Source: an uncultured Clostridia bacterium (GTDB taxonomy: Bacteria > Bacillota > Clostridia > Oscillospirales > CAG-272). Taken from it: a stretch of DNA of 64,000 nt. Below, in pieces: positions 46,844 through 54,099 of the stretch. A model generated the notes under the pieces. That model worked only from the letters and a program-made list of their open reading frames with translations, ran no database searches and was not told the origin of the DNA. Each line of letters opens with the position of its first letter. Positions within the stretch are counted from its first letter, which is position 1. The stretch covers positions 62,001-126,000 of the forward strand of contig CALWJT010000033.1 in NCBI GenBank assembly GCA_944381075.1, given 5' to 3'. Both the position numbers and the translations under genes were made by a program.

Positions 46844-47554
46844 TCATTTCAGCCCGACCCGGCGCATCATCTCCTGGTAGGCATCCTCCACGCCGCCGAG
46901 ATCGCGGCGGAAGCGGTCCTTATCCAGCTTTTCATTGGTCTTTGCGTCCCAGAAGCGGCAGGTGTCAGGAGAGATCTCGTCCGCAAGGACGATCCTGCCG
47001 TCCGGAAGCCTGCCGAATTCCAGCTTGAAATCGACGAGCTTTACGCCCAGCCCCGCAAAATATTCCTTGAGGACGCGGTTGACGGTGAACGCCATCTGCT
47101 TGATCGTTTCGATCTCCTCACGGGTCGCGAGCTTCAGGGCGATCGCATGGTAGCTGTTGATGAGCGGATCATGCAGGTCATCGTTTTTATAGGAAAATTC
47201 AATGGTCGGCTCGTCGAATACGATCCCCTCCTCCACGCCGTAGCGCTTGGCAAAGGAACCGGCGGAAATATTCCGGATGATGACCTCCAGCGGTACGATG
47301 GAAACTTTCTTGACCACCGTATCCCGCTCGGAAAGCTCCTTTACAAAATGCGTCGGGACGCCGCGGCTCTCCAGAAGCTGCATCAAAAGATTAGACATCC
47401 GGTTGTTGACGGCGCCCTTGCCGGAAATCGTCCCCTTTTTCATCCCATCGAACGCCGTCGCGTCGTCTTTATACGAAACGATGACAAGCGAGGGATCCTC
47501 CGTCGCATAAACCTTCTTTGCTTTTCCCTCGTAAAGCTGTTCTTTCTTTTCCAT
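46844..47554 (-). CDS. purC: SAICAR synthetase
   Basis: Condenses CAIR with aspartate using ATP. In 236 residues: [52 protein letters not shown] and [22 protein letters not shown] lies before ATG 47554; upstream in-frame sequence belongs to the 3' end of purE in another frame. It is the second gene of the operon. Confidence 0.98.
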   Translation of the reverse strand: MEKKEQLYEGKAKKVYATEDPSLVIVSYKDDATAFDGMKKGTISGKGAVNNRMSNLLMQLLESRGVPTHFVKELSERDTVVKKVSIVPLEVIIRNISAGSFAKRYGVEEGIVFDEPTIEFSYKNDDLHDPLINSYHAIALKLATREEIETIKQMAFTVNRVLKEYFAGLGVKLVDFKLEFGRLPDGRIVLADEISPDTCRFWDAKTNEKLDKDRFRRDLGGVEDAYQEMMRRVGLK

Positions 47555-47600
47555 ATATTTTTCGCTCCTATCCGCCGCCATGCGGCAGGTTATTTTTCTA

Positions 47601-48095
47601 TCAAACGTTATAGGTCTCTTCGATCGCCTTATTTTTCGCCAGCACCTTTGCCCTGCCCTCTGCGCGCGCTGACGCAAGCTTATCGGCAAGCGCCGCATCC
47701 TCGACGGCGAGGATCTCGATACAGAGAAGCGCGGCATTGGCGGCGCCGTCGACAGCGACGGTCGCCACCGGGATCCCCGAGGGCATCTGCACGGTGGAAA
47801 GAAGCGCGTCCATGCCGTCAAAAACCGACGATTTCACCGGCACTCCCACGACGGGGAGCGTCGTATTCGCGGCAAGAGCGCCCGCAAGATGCGCCGCCAT
47901 GCCGGCAAGCGCGATGACGGCGCCGAACCCGTTTTCTCGTGCGTCCTCGGCAAACGACCTCGCTTCGTCCGGCGTCCTGTGCGCGGAAAAAACATGCACC
48001 TCGAAGGGGACGCCATACGCCCTCAGCACCCCGATCGCCTTTTCCGCAACGGGAAGGTCGCTGTCGCTGCCCATAACAATTGCAATTTTTTTCAT
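47601..48095 (-). CDS. purE: 5-(carboxyamino)imidazole ribonucleotide mutase (PurE, class I-like)
   Basis: Produces CAIR for PurC. In 164 residues: [43 protein letters not shown] and [24 protein letters not shown]. The SAHRTP and QMPxGxPVATV motifs are of class I, which normally needs PurK to make N5-CAIR. No purK is present in the operon or elsewhere in the window. It is the first gene of the purine operon, behind the riboswitch leader. The ATG at 48095 is used because GAGAGGG is seven bases upstream. Confidence 0.96.
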   Translation of the reverse strand: MKKIAIVMGSDSDLPVAEKAIGVLRAYGVPFEVHVFSAHRTPDEARSFAEDARENGFGAVIALAGMAAHLAGALAANTTLPVVGVPVKSSVFDGMDALLSTVQMPSGIPVATVAVDGAANAALLCIEILAVEDAALADKLASARAEGRAKVLAKNKAIEETYNV

Positions 48096-48135
48096 TGGTT
48101 CCCTCTCCATTCTGGAATGATTTTACAAAAGGCCA

Positions 48136-48249
48136 GCCCATCAAAACAAAATGGGCAGTCCTATCCTTCTCGATAGGATCGCCCAGACGGTCGGCCGGAT
48201 TCTTCTCCCCGTTCCCCTGTGGTGCTCCACATTCCGTCGGTTGCGGGAA
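48136..48249 (-). promoter_or_regulatory. ZTP (pfl) riboswitch with expression platform, upstream of purE
   Basis: Minus-strand leader between promoter and purE. It shows the ZTP layout: a short P1 (TTCCCG with CGGGGA), the CGGAAT-type junction, a GTGG-AGCA-CCAC hairpin, the conserved AGGGGAACG, a linker, then CCGTCTGGGC (48181-48190), which matches the family's 3' domain. The TGGGC of that element can pair with GCCCA (minus strand of 48152-48156). The same GCCCA can instead pair with ATGGGC (minus strand of 48136-48141), followed by a short T run. This gives two exclusive folds. ZTP riboswitches activate purine and folate genes when Z-nucleotides build up. Confidence 0.83.
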
Positions 48250-48268
48250 ATCCTGAATTTACGACAAT

Positions 48269-48297
48269 ATTATATCGTTTTTCAGCATTGTTGTCAA
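48269..48297 (-). promoter_or_regulatory. Sigma-A promoter of the purine operon
   Basis: Minus strand: TTGACA (48292-48297), 17-base spacer, TATAAT (48269-48274), both perfect consensus. The transcript would start near 48262, just before the riboswitch. Confidence 0.93.
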
Positions 48298-48371
48298 GTA
48301 TGAGTTTGACGATAATTCCGCATTTCCTGCCGGAAAAACCGACAAATTCCACAAGAGGGCCCGCCATGGCG

Positions 48372-49133
48372 TCAAAGCGCAGGCTTGACCGCTCTTGTCG
48401 CCCAGAACGTAGGAAGGTTCAGCTCCTGCAGAAGCCCCTCTCCGTTCGTGTCGCCGTACAGGTCCGTCAGCAAAAATCCCGCCTTCAGCTGTCCGCCGAT
48501 CTGCTCTTCGATGGTATGAGAGAACTGGATGCCGTCGTCGCGCGCGAGGGACGCTTCATACGCCTTTTTATCCTTCAGGGGATTGAACGGAAGCGGGAAG
48601 CGGAGCGCCTCCTTCTCCTCGTCCCACGCATAATTTAAGCCGTTGTCCAGTCCGGAGAGCAGGATGCCTCCCCTTTTCAGCACGCGGAAGCATTCCCTCC
48701 AGACCGGCAGGACATCCTCGATATAGCAGTTGGAAACCGGATGGAAGATCAAATCGAAGCTTTCATCCTCAAATGGCAGCGGCTTTGTCATATCCGCCCT
48801 CACAAGACGGACCGCGTAGCCCTCGCGCGCCGCGACCATGCGCTCGCTCTCCAGCTGCCGCTCGGAATAGTCCAGCACGGTGCAGTCCGCGCCCAGCGCC
48901 GCAAAAACAGGGATCTGCTGTCCGCCGCCAGAGGCAAGTCCCAAGATCCTCGCGCCGGACATCCGGCAGAACCATTCGCGCGGAACCGGCTTCGTCGGCG
49001 TCAGAAGCACCTGAAAGTTTCCTTTCTCAGCCTCGGCATAGACCTCATGGGAGATCGGCCTTCCCCACTCCCAGCCGGAGGCGGCCCACCGGTCGATCGT
49101 TTCGGCATTGATATCGGTATAAGATTTTTCCAT
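48372..49133 (-). CDS. Class I SAM-dependent methyltransferase
   Basis: Cytoplasmic protein of 253 residues with the Rossmann methyltransferase core: motif I ARILGLASGGGQQIPVFAALGA, an acidic residue after beta-2 (VLDYSERQLE), RADMTKPLPFEDESFDLIF and VLKRGGILLSG. This resembles the UbiE/type 11 methyltransferase group; the substrate is unknown. The ATG at 49133 follows AAAGGA. It lies upstream of the purine promoter on the same strand, but the 75-base gap and that promoter separate the two units. No terminator is evident between them. Confidence 0.88.
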   Translation of the reverse strand: MEKSYTDINAETIDRWAASGWEWGRPISHEVYAEAEKGNFQVLLTPTKPVPREWFCRMSGARILGLASGGGQQIPVFAALGADCTVLDYSERQLESERMVAAREGYAVRLVRADMTKPLPFEDESFDLIFHPVSNCYIEDVLPVWRECFRVLKRGGILLSGLDNGLNYAWDEEKEALRFPLPFNPLKDKKAYEASLARDDGIQFSHTIEEQIGGQLKAGFLLTDLYGDTNGEGLLQELNLPTFWATRAVKPAL

Positions 49134-49271
49134 TTCATTTTCCTTTCTCAAAAAAACTGTCATGAACGTCTTTTTGTTCCGCCATTTGCCTCCGCCCTTC
49201 TCGTTCGATTCTGATTCCGCCAAGCCGAAGCAGGCGATTTTCCATCACGGACATCCAGCCAAAGCCGTTTT

Positions 49272-50843
49272 TCAAGAGCGAAGCCGAAACGTTTTCGGCG
49301 CCAGCTTGTAGACGAGGATACAGGCGGCAGCGCAGTACAGAACGCAGAACGCGATGCAGAGAACGCCGAAAAGAAGAATTTCCATGCGAAGCTGCATGAT
49401 GACAAAACAAACAAGATAGGTGACGGAAAGCACCAGCGGATAGGTGCCGCTTTTCATTTCCGTCCCGGCGTTGTACGGCTGAAGCAGATAATAGATCGTC
49501 AGATAATGCACGGAGAAAAACATGCTCATGCAGAGGATAGAAACGATGAGCACAGCATAGTCGAGCGGATTTTCCGTACCGCCCGAGGCCCACAGCAGAA
49601 GAGCGAGGCCTGCACCGATGACAAAAGCCGGCACAAGATTGATCTTCATGATCTCCCGCAGGCGGATGGAGAACAGCTTCAACACCATTTTGGGCTGCTT
49701 ATAGAAGGAATAGGTCAGAAGGCTGTGGTCACAGTTGAAGAACAGCGCCTTGGTAAAGCCGGTTCCTCTGTTGATCGCATACATGATAAAGACAAAATAC
49801 GGCAGGAAGGTCATAACGATCTCATTTGTCGCCTCCTTTGCCTGCGGCTCGAGCCAAAGAACGAGCAGGACGATAAAAAGAAGGGCAAGACAAACCGCCG
49901 CGATCCGCAGAGAGGACTTCCAAAGGATTTTCCGATGCCGCTTGACGAACAGCTCATTGAGGTATTCAAAGCCCTTTTTCCGGCTTACAATGGCGGCGTC
50001 GGCGGAAATGAGGTTCTCGGCCGCCTGCTTTGCCGCGCCGCGCGCGGCATCCATCTGACTGAAAAGCTGCGATAAGATCCTCTGGAGCATGGGGCGGTAG
50101 CCGGAAAAGCGCACGATCCGACATGCCGAAACGGCGCCGGTGACAAGAGAAGCCGCAAAGACGGCGGCGACCGCCGCAGGCGGGATGACGACGCCCAGCG
50201 CCGGAAGCCCGTACGCCGCGGCAAGAAGGATGCCGGCTCCCGCCCAGATCCATTTTCCAAGCCGGTTCTCATTGTAGGCGACCCCTCTTCTTTCATAATC
50301 CCAAAGGTATCCCGCAGCGACCGTGAGCTTCATGCCTGCGGCGGCAAACGGGATGAGCAGGCAAAGCGGGAGCGACACGCCGCGCGCAAGCCCGAAGAAA
50401 AGCGTACACGGCAGAAATCCTATGATCCCCTTCAAAATAGTATAGCCGTAATCGACAAGCGCAAACTCTCTCGCATCCATGCGCATGAGGATCACCGCAT
50501 AATATTTGTCCCTCGTGGGATTGAACATGCCGGTATTGAGAAACGCGCCGATCACGGTCAGAAGCAGAAGGATATGCAAAAAGACTCTGTCCTGCGGCAC
50601 TTTCTCGTAAAGCGCGCCCATTCCGCAGACCATGGTGGCAAAATAAAGAATTTTCCACAAAAACATGGAAAGGATTTCCCAAAGGATAGAAAGGACATTT
50701 GCGAAGCGCTTCAGTCCGCGCACCCGGTAAAGAGAGGCGGGAAGAAGCTTTTTGACAAGAGGAATCTGCTTTAAGGCATAGAGGATGCTGTTCACGCGGT
50801 AGGTGTTTTTCAGGGAAAATGAGATCCGAAGCGTCTTATTCAT
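49272..50843 (-). CDS. ABC transporter permease
   Basis: Protein of 523 residues with about ten to twelve hydrophobic helices and a charged central loop (near 250-320). The ATG overlaps the last eight bases of the ATPase gene, so the two are coupled and form one transporter. I do not recognise the specific family. The pairing with a short ATPase and the size fit multidrug, lantibiotic or ABC-2-like exporters. The substrate cannot be deduced. Confidence 0.82.
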   Translation of the reverse strand: MNKTLRISFSLKNTYRVNSILYALKQIPLVKKLLPASLYRVRGLKRFANVLSILWEILSMFLWKILYFATMVCGMGALYEKVPQDRVFLHILLLLTVIGAFLNTGMFNPTRDKYYAVILMRMDAREFALVDYGYTILKGIIGFLPCTLFFGLARGVSLPLCLLIPFAAAGMKLTVAAGYLWDYERRGVAYNENRLGKWIWAGAGILLAAAYGLPALGVVIPPAAVAAVFAASLVTGAVSACRIVRFSGYRPMLQRILSQLFSQMDAARGAAKQAAENLISADAAIVSRKKGFEYLNELFVKRHRKILWKSSLRIAAVCLALLFIVLLVLWLEPQAKEATNEIVMTFLPYFVFIMYAINRGTGFTKALFFNCDHSLLTYSFYKQPKMVLKLFSIRLREIMKINLVPAFVIGAGLALLLWASGGTENPLDYAVLIVSILCMSMFFSVHYLTIYYLLQPYNAGTEMKSGTYPLVLSVTYLVCFVIMQLRMEILLFGVLCIAFCVLYCAAACILVYKLAPKTFRLRS

Positions 50844-51543
50844 GCCCGTCCTCCCGCAGCGCCGCGATGATCTTCTCCCGGAAGGCCTCGTCGTCCAGGT
50901 CGGACTTGTCCACCGCCTCCAGCCGGCCGCCGGAAAGCAGTACGATCTCATCGCACAAGTCAAGGGCAAGGTCCATGAGATGCGTGGAAAAAATCGTGAT
51001 CCGATCCTTTTTCAGGGAGCGGAGAAGCTGCTTCATTTCCTCCGCTACCACGACGTCGAGCGAGGTCAGCGGCTCGTCGAGAAGCAGCAGCGCCGGCTCG
51101 GCGATGATGTTCACAAGCATCTGCATCTTGTTTTTCATGCCGTGGGAATAGTCCTTGAGCAGCTTGTCCCTGTCCTCCGGCACGATGCTCATCTCGTCGA
51201 AATATTCGTCGATGGTCCTCGGATGCTTCACCGTTTTTTCATTGATATCGAGGAAAAATTTCAAAAATTCGCGTCCCGTGAGGAACTCCGGCACAGTAGG
51301 CGTGGAAAGGACGTATCCGATATCCTCGGCGCGGACCTCGCGCCGGACGCCGTCCTCTTCCAAATAGAAGCTGCCGGCGTCCGCCTTGATATCGCGGTTC
51401 AGGCAATTAAACAGCGTCGTCTTGCCCGCGCCGTTGCGTCCCAGAAGCCCGTAGATCTTCCCGCTTTCAAAGGTGAAGTCGATATCCCGCAGGACCTCCT
51501 TTTTTTCAAAATGCTTTTCCAAATGCGCAATGACAAATTTCAT
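50836..51543 (-). CDS. ABC transporter ATP-binding protein
   Basis: ATPase of 235 residues. Walker A GRNGAGKTTLF lies near 36-46, Q-loop in LSTPTVPEFL and Walker B LLLDEPLTSLD, with H-loop THLMD. The signature region reads DYSHGMKNKM, in which SHGMK replaces the usual LSGGQ; this variant is common in ABC-2-type exporters. It is the first gene of a two-gene operon with the permease, under the promoter at 51582. Confidence 0.93.
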   Translation of the reverse strand: MKFVIAHLEKHFEKKEVLRDIDFTFESGKIYGLLGRNGAGKTTLFNCLNRDIKADAGSFYLEEDGVRREVRAEDIGYVLSTPTVPEFLTGREFLKFFLDINEKTVKHPRTIDEYFDEMSIVPEDRDKLLKDYSHGMKNKMQMLVNIIAEPALLLLDEPLTSLDVVVAEEMKQLLRSLKKDRITIFSTHLMDLALDLCDEIVLLSGGRLEAVDKSDLDDEAFREKIIAALREDGHE

Positions 51544-51581
51544 GGACTTCCCCCGTCGTTTTCAATTTCAAAGTATTTTTT

Positions 51582-51610
51582 ATTGTAGCATACGGAAAGC
51601 CGTTTGGCAA
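51582..51610 (-). promoter_or_regulatory. Sigma-A promoter of the ABC operon
   Basis: Minus strand: TTGCCA (51605-51610), 17-base spacer, TACAAT (51582-51587) with TG one base upstream. It lies 40 bases from the ATPase start. Confidence 0.75.
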
Positions 51611-51650
51611 GAAAAAAATAAAAGGAGGGTATTTCCCGCATGGGCAAGAC

Positions 51651-51685
51651 AAAAAGCAGGCGCCCATCTCAAGAGGGACGCCTGC
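51651..51685 (-). terminator. Intrinsic terminator on the minus strand
   Basis: GCAGGCG (51656-51662) pairs with CGCCTGC (51679-51685), with a further CCC/GGG pair across a bulge. On the minus strand it is followed by TTTTT. It lies about 370 bases downstream of the SOD-like gene, farther than expected. Confidence 0.7.
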
Positions 51686-52055
51686 AAGGCTGAGCGCATG
51701 AATTTTCAGCCCTCTCCAAGGGGGACGGCATCGCCCGCCGTCTTTTGCTCCTGTCAAAGCGAAAACCGGCAAGGCGGCCGTTTTCATGTCACAGCATGGA
51801 AGAATCCGCCTCATATAGCCGACATTGAGCGGCGCTTCCTCATCGAAGCAAAAGCCAAATCGAGCCGCGGTTCCGCACCGAGCGGCCGTCGCGCACAGAT
51901 GCGCGGCATCCGCAGGGCAGGGCTTTTCCATAGACTTTCCGGCAGCCTTCCTGTTATATAGAATAAAAGCCTGCTTCTGCCGTTCCGCGGTCCGATGGAT
52001 GCCCCCTTTACAGGCATCGGCGGGAGGCCGCAGATCTCCGCCGGCCGCGGCGCCC
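51686..52055. other. Intergenic region ending in a terminator, no gene recognised
   Basis: About 370 bases downstream of the SOD-like gene on the minus strand. It contains a second terminator-like hairpin (GAAAAC with GTTTTC, near 51760-51786) and a GATGCC/GGCATC hairpin near 51996-52018. No open frame has a supported start. A long 3' untranslated region or a small RNA ending at the terminator is possible but unsupported. Confidence 0.45.
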
Positions 52056-52556
52056 TTATCTTCTTGCCCTCACAATTTCCCCGCACGCGATCTTCGCGCC
52101 GGAATTGCCCGACGGCTGTGTGAGAAAGTCATCCGGGAAGCCATGAATGATGGCGGTCCGTCCAATGATCTCTTCTGCCGTGAAGCGGTTTGTCAGAACG
52201 GCAGAAAACGCGTTTCCGTCCGCGCCAAGCAAAGGCGTCAGATCGCCTGCGTGATAGGGGTGCGGACAGCCGTACGGATTGTAATGCGTCCCGACGTCGG
52301 CAAAGGGATCGCCTTCATTTCCCGTACAAGAGCTTCCCTCGTGGATATGAAAGGCAAAAATCGGGCTGCCGCAGGCATCATAAAAAGTCGGAAGCCCCGT
52401 CACCTCCGTCACGACCAAAACGCCGTACGCTGTCTGATAAAAGCGCACCATGCCTTCCACATCAGGATATTGGCCGCTGCCGTGCAAGGCGGCTACCGCC
52501 GTCGGGCGCCCTTTAAACAAGCCTGCAAAGTTCGGTCTCGCGTGATTTTGATACAT
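52056..52556 (-). CDS. Cu/Zn superoxide dismutase family protein, no signal peptide
   Basis: Protein of 166 residues with the complete metal-ligand pattern of Cu/Zn SOD: H70 and H72 (FAFHIHE), H91 (GTHYNP), H99, H102 and D105 (CPHPYHAGD), and H138 (AIIHGF). The Cys pair C77 and C158 could form the structural disulfide. The Arg of the GNAGxRxACG motif, which guides superoxide, is Lys155 here (GNSGAKIACG). The loop between zinc ligands is six residues shorter than in eukaryotic SOD1. No export signal is visible, unusual for bacterial Cu/Zn SODs. AGGAGG precedes the ATG. Confidence 0.88.
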   Translation of the reverse strand: MYQNHARPNFAGLFKGRPTAVAALHGSGQYPDVEGMVRFYQTAYGVLVVTEVTGLPTFYDACGSPIFAFHIHEGSSCTGNEGDPFADVGTHYNPYGCPHPYHAGDLTPLLGADGNAFSAVLTNRFTAEEIIGRTAIIHGFPDDFLTQPSGNSGAKIACGEIVRARR

Positions 52557-52856
52557 AAAGCACCTCCTGTAGCATTTTCCCTTTTATCATATGCGAAATG
52601 AGAATTTCTGCATCGAAAAGACTGCCAAACGGCGCATCCCATATTTGCCGGCGGTATCCCCCGCCCGTCCGCGCGTCAAGTCAAAAGGGTTCCTGAAAAC
52701 TGCCGAAACCGAAAATTGGGCTTAGGATCCTCCTCATTTCTGTCTATTTAAAAGCCGCACAAAGCTTCAACGAATTTCCATATTAGGAAAAATGAAGCCG
52801 AATTATTCGCAAATAAAAACGTTTTTCCTTTCTTTTTTCAGATTTTCAAACATATT
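52557..52856. other. Divergent intergenic region
   Basis: About 300 bases between the SOD-like gene (minus) and the AbrB-like gene (plus). It is GC-rich near the SOD side and AT-rich near the AbrB side. A TATGAT lies 35-40 bases before the SOD start on the minus strand, but without a convincing -35. Nothing else is recognised. Confidence 0.45.
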
Positions 52857-52885
52857 GTGACATTTTTTTACATCCATTCTATGAT
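52857..52885 (+). promoter_or_regulatory. Promoter of the AbrB-like gene
   Basis: GTGACA (52857-52862), 17-base spacer including T7, TATGAT (52880-52885). The leader to the ATG is about 75 bases. Confidence 0.68.
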
Positions 52886-52964
52886 ATACTGAGGAAGCAA
52901 AGCATGACATACGCCGCTGTCGTACCACTGCTTTGAATTCCATAACAAAAGAAAGGGACCAAAC

Positions 52965-53213
52965 ATGATAAGCTACAAGCGATCCATTGACAAGTTAGGC
53001 AGGCTAGTCATTCCGAAAGAGCTCCGAGAACAATACGGCTTCAGCGCAAATACCCCTGTCGAAATCACGCCGGTCATGAGAAACGTTCTTACCGTAAAGC
53101 TGATAAACAACTGTTGTTTATTCTGTAAAGGCGAGGATGACTTGATAGAATTTCACGGCACATTCGTTTGCCGCAGCTGTATCCGCCAAATGAAAACCAG
53201 ACACCGATCCTAA
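52965..53213 (+). CDS. AbrB/SpoVT-like transition-state regulator with zinc ribbon
   Basis: DNA-binding protein of 82 residues. The first 45 residues form a SpoVT-AbrB swapped-hairpin domain (YKRSIDKLGRLVIPKELREQYGF). The C-terminal half carries C51-x2-C54 and C69-x2-C72, a probable zinc ribbon in place of the usual AbrB oligomerisation domain. AbrB-type proteins control growth-phase transitions. A metal-bound tail could mediate dimer contacts or sensing, which is inference. AAAGGGA precedes the ATG. It is a single-gene unit with a good terminator. Confidence 0.85.
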   Translation: MISYKRSIDKLGRLVIPKELREQYGFSANTPVEITPVMRNVLTVKLINNCCLFCKGEDDLIEFHGTFVCRSCIRQMKTRHRS

Positions 53214-53223
53214 TCGTTTCCAT

Positions 53224-53251
53224 AAAAAGACGGTCGCGAACCGTCTTTTTT
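53224..53251 (+). terminator. Intrinsic terminator of the AbrB-like gene
   Basis: An 11-base-pair stem (53224-53234 with 53240-53250) with a CGCGA loop and flanking A and T runs. It is functional-looking on both strands. Confidence 0.9.
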
Positions 53252-53442
53252 CATGAAAAATACATCTCGCCGCAGCACGGGGCGCAGGATCGCTTTTTCT
53301 TCGCAGCCTCTTTCTTTTTCCCGCTTTTTATGTTAGGATGGGAAAATAGGAATCTGAAACCTTCCCGCAGCAAAAAAGGCCGTCCGGTGAGGGCGCGAAA
53401 AGCGGCCGCAGGCGGACCGAAGCCATACGCTTTCCCTTTCTT

Positions 53443-53464
53443 CAAAAATTTTAAAAAATTTTTG
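53443..53464. other. A/T palindrome upstream of the ECF sigma gene
   Basis: CAAAAATT and AATTTTTG flank TTAAAA in a 22-base near-perfect palindrome, about 60 bases before the sigma gene. It may be part of the promoter or a weak terminator. Confidence 0.35.
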
Positions 53465-53524
53465 TCTCCATGAAATAAAACCGTTTTCTGAATCATTATT
53501 CTTATGAAAGGCGGTGACACCGCG

Positions 53525-54097
53525 ATGATCCTCAACAAGACGCCGGCAAAGGAATCCGCGCTGCGTCCGGATGCCTCAAGGCTGGAAGACTGTATCGTCC
53601 GAATCGCAGAAAATGACCGCGAGGCCTTTGCCGTGCTGTATGAACAGACCCGCGTATGTATATATGGATTCGCTCTTTCCATTCTGAAAAATCCTCATGA
53701 CGCGGAGGATGTTCTGCACGACTGCTACCTGTCCGTCATCTCTTCTGCCAGAAGCTATCGTTCATGCGGCAAGCCGATGGCATGGATTCTCACCATCGCC
53801 CGCAATCTTTCCTTCATGAAGCTGCGGGAATATCAGCGCAAAGGCGAGCTTCCTGCCGAAGAGCTTGAGGCGCAGCTCTCTGAAAAGGAATCCATCTCTC
53901 CCGATGACAAGCTGATCCTGTCCGAATGTATGTACACGCTTTCCGACGAGGAAAGGCAGATCGTCGTTCTGCATACGGTAGGCGGCTTCAAGCACCGGGA
54001 GATCGCCGGCATCCTGAAGCTGCCGCTGCCCACGGTCCTCTCCAAGCACAGCCGCGCGTTAAAGAAACTGAGATCCAGCATAACAAAGGGGGAATAA
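53525..54097 (+). CDS. ECF-type RNA polymerase sigma factor
   Basis: Sigma factor of 190 residues. Region 2 is seen in AFAVLYEQTRVCIYGFALSILKNPHDAEDVLHDCYL and MAWILTIARNLSFMKLR. Region 4 is DEERQIVVLHTVGGFKHREIAGILKLPLPTVLSKHSRALKKLR. The ATG at 53525 is preferred over 53504 because GGCGGTGA is 7-8 bases upstream. The RsgI-like membrane protein gene begins three bases after the stop, so it is very likely its cognate anti-sigma. The promoter it recognises is unknown; I saw no repeated -35/-10 motif upstream. Confidence 0.92.
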   Translation: MILNKTPAKESALRPDASRLEDCIVRIAENDREAFAVLYEQTRVCIYGFALSILKNPHDAEDVLHDCYLSVISSARSYRSCGKPMAWILTIARNLSFMKLREYQRKGELPAEELEAQLSEKESISPDDKLILSECMYTLSDEERQIVVLHTVGGFKHREIAGILKLPLPTVLSKHSRALKKLRSSITKGE

Positions 54098-54099
54098 AT

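Noticed and set aside
51506..51931. 141-codon open frame on the minus strand before the ABC ATPase
   Set aside because: It runs over the ABC promoter and terminator and has Cys/Pro-rich composition without a start signal.
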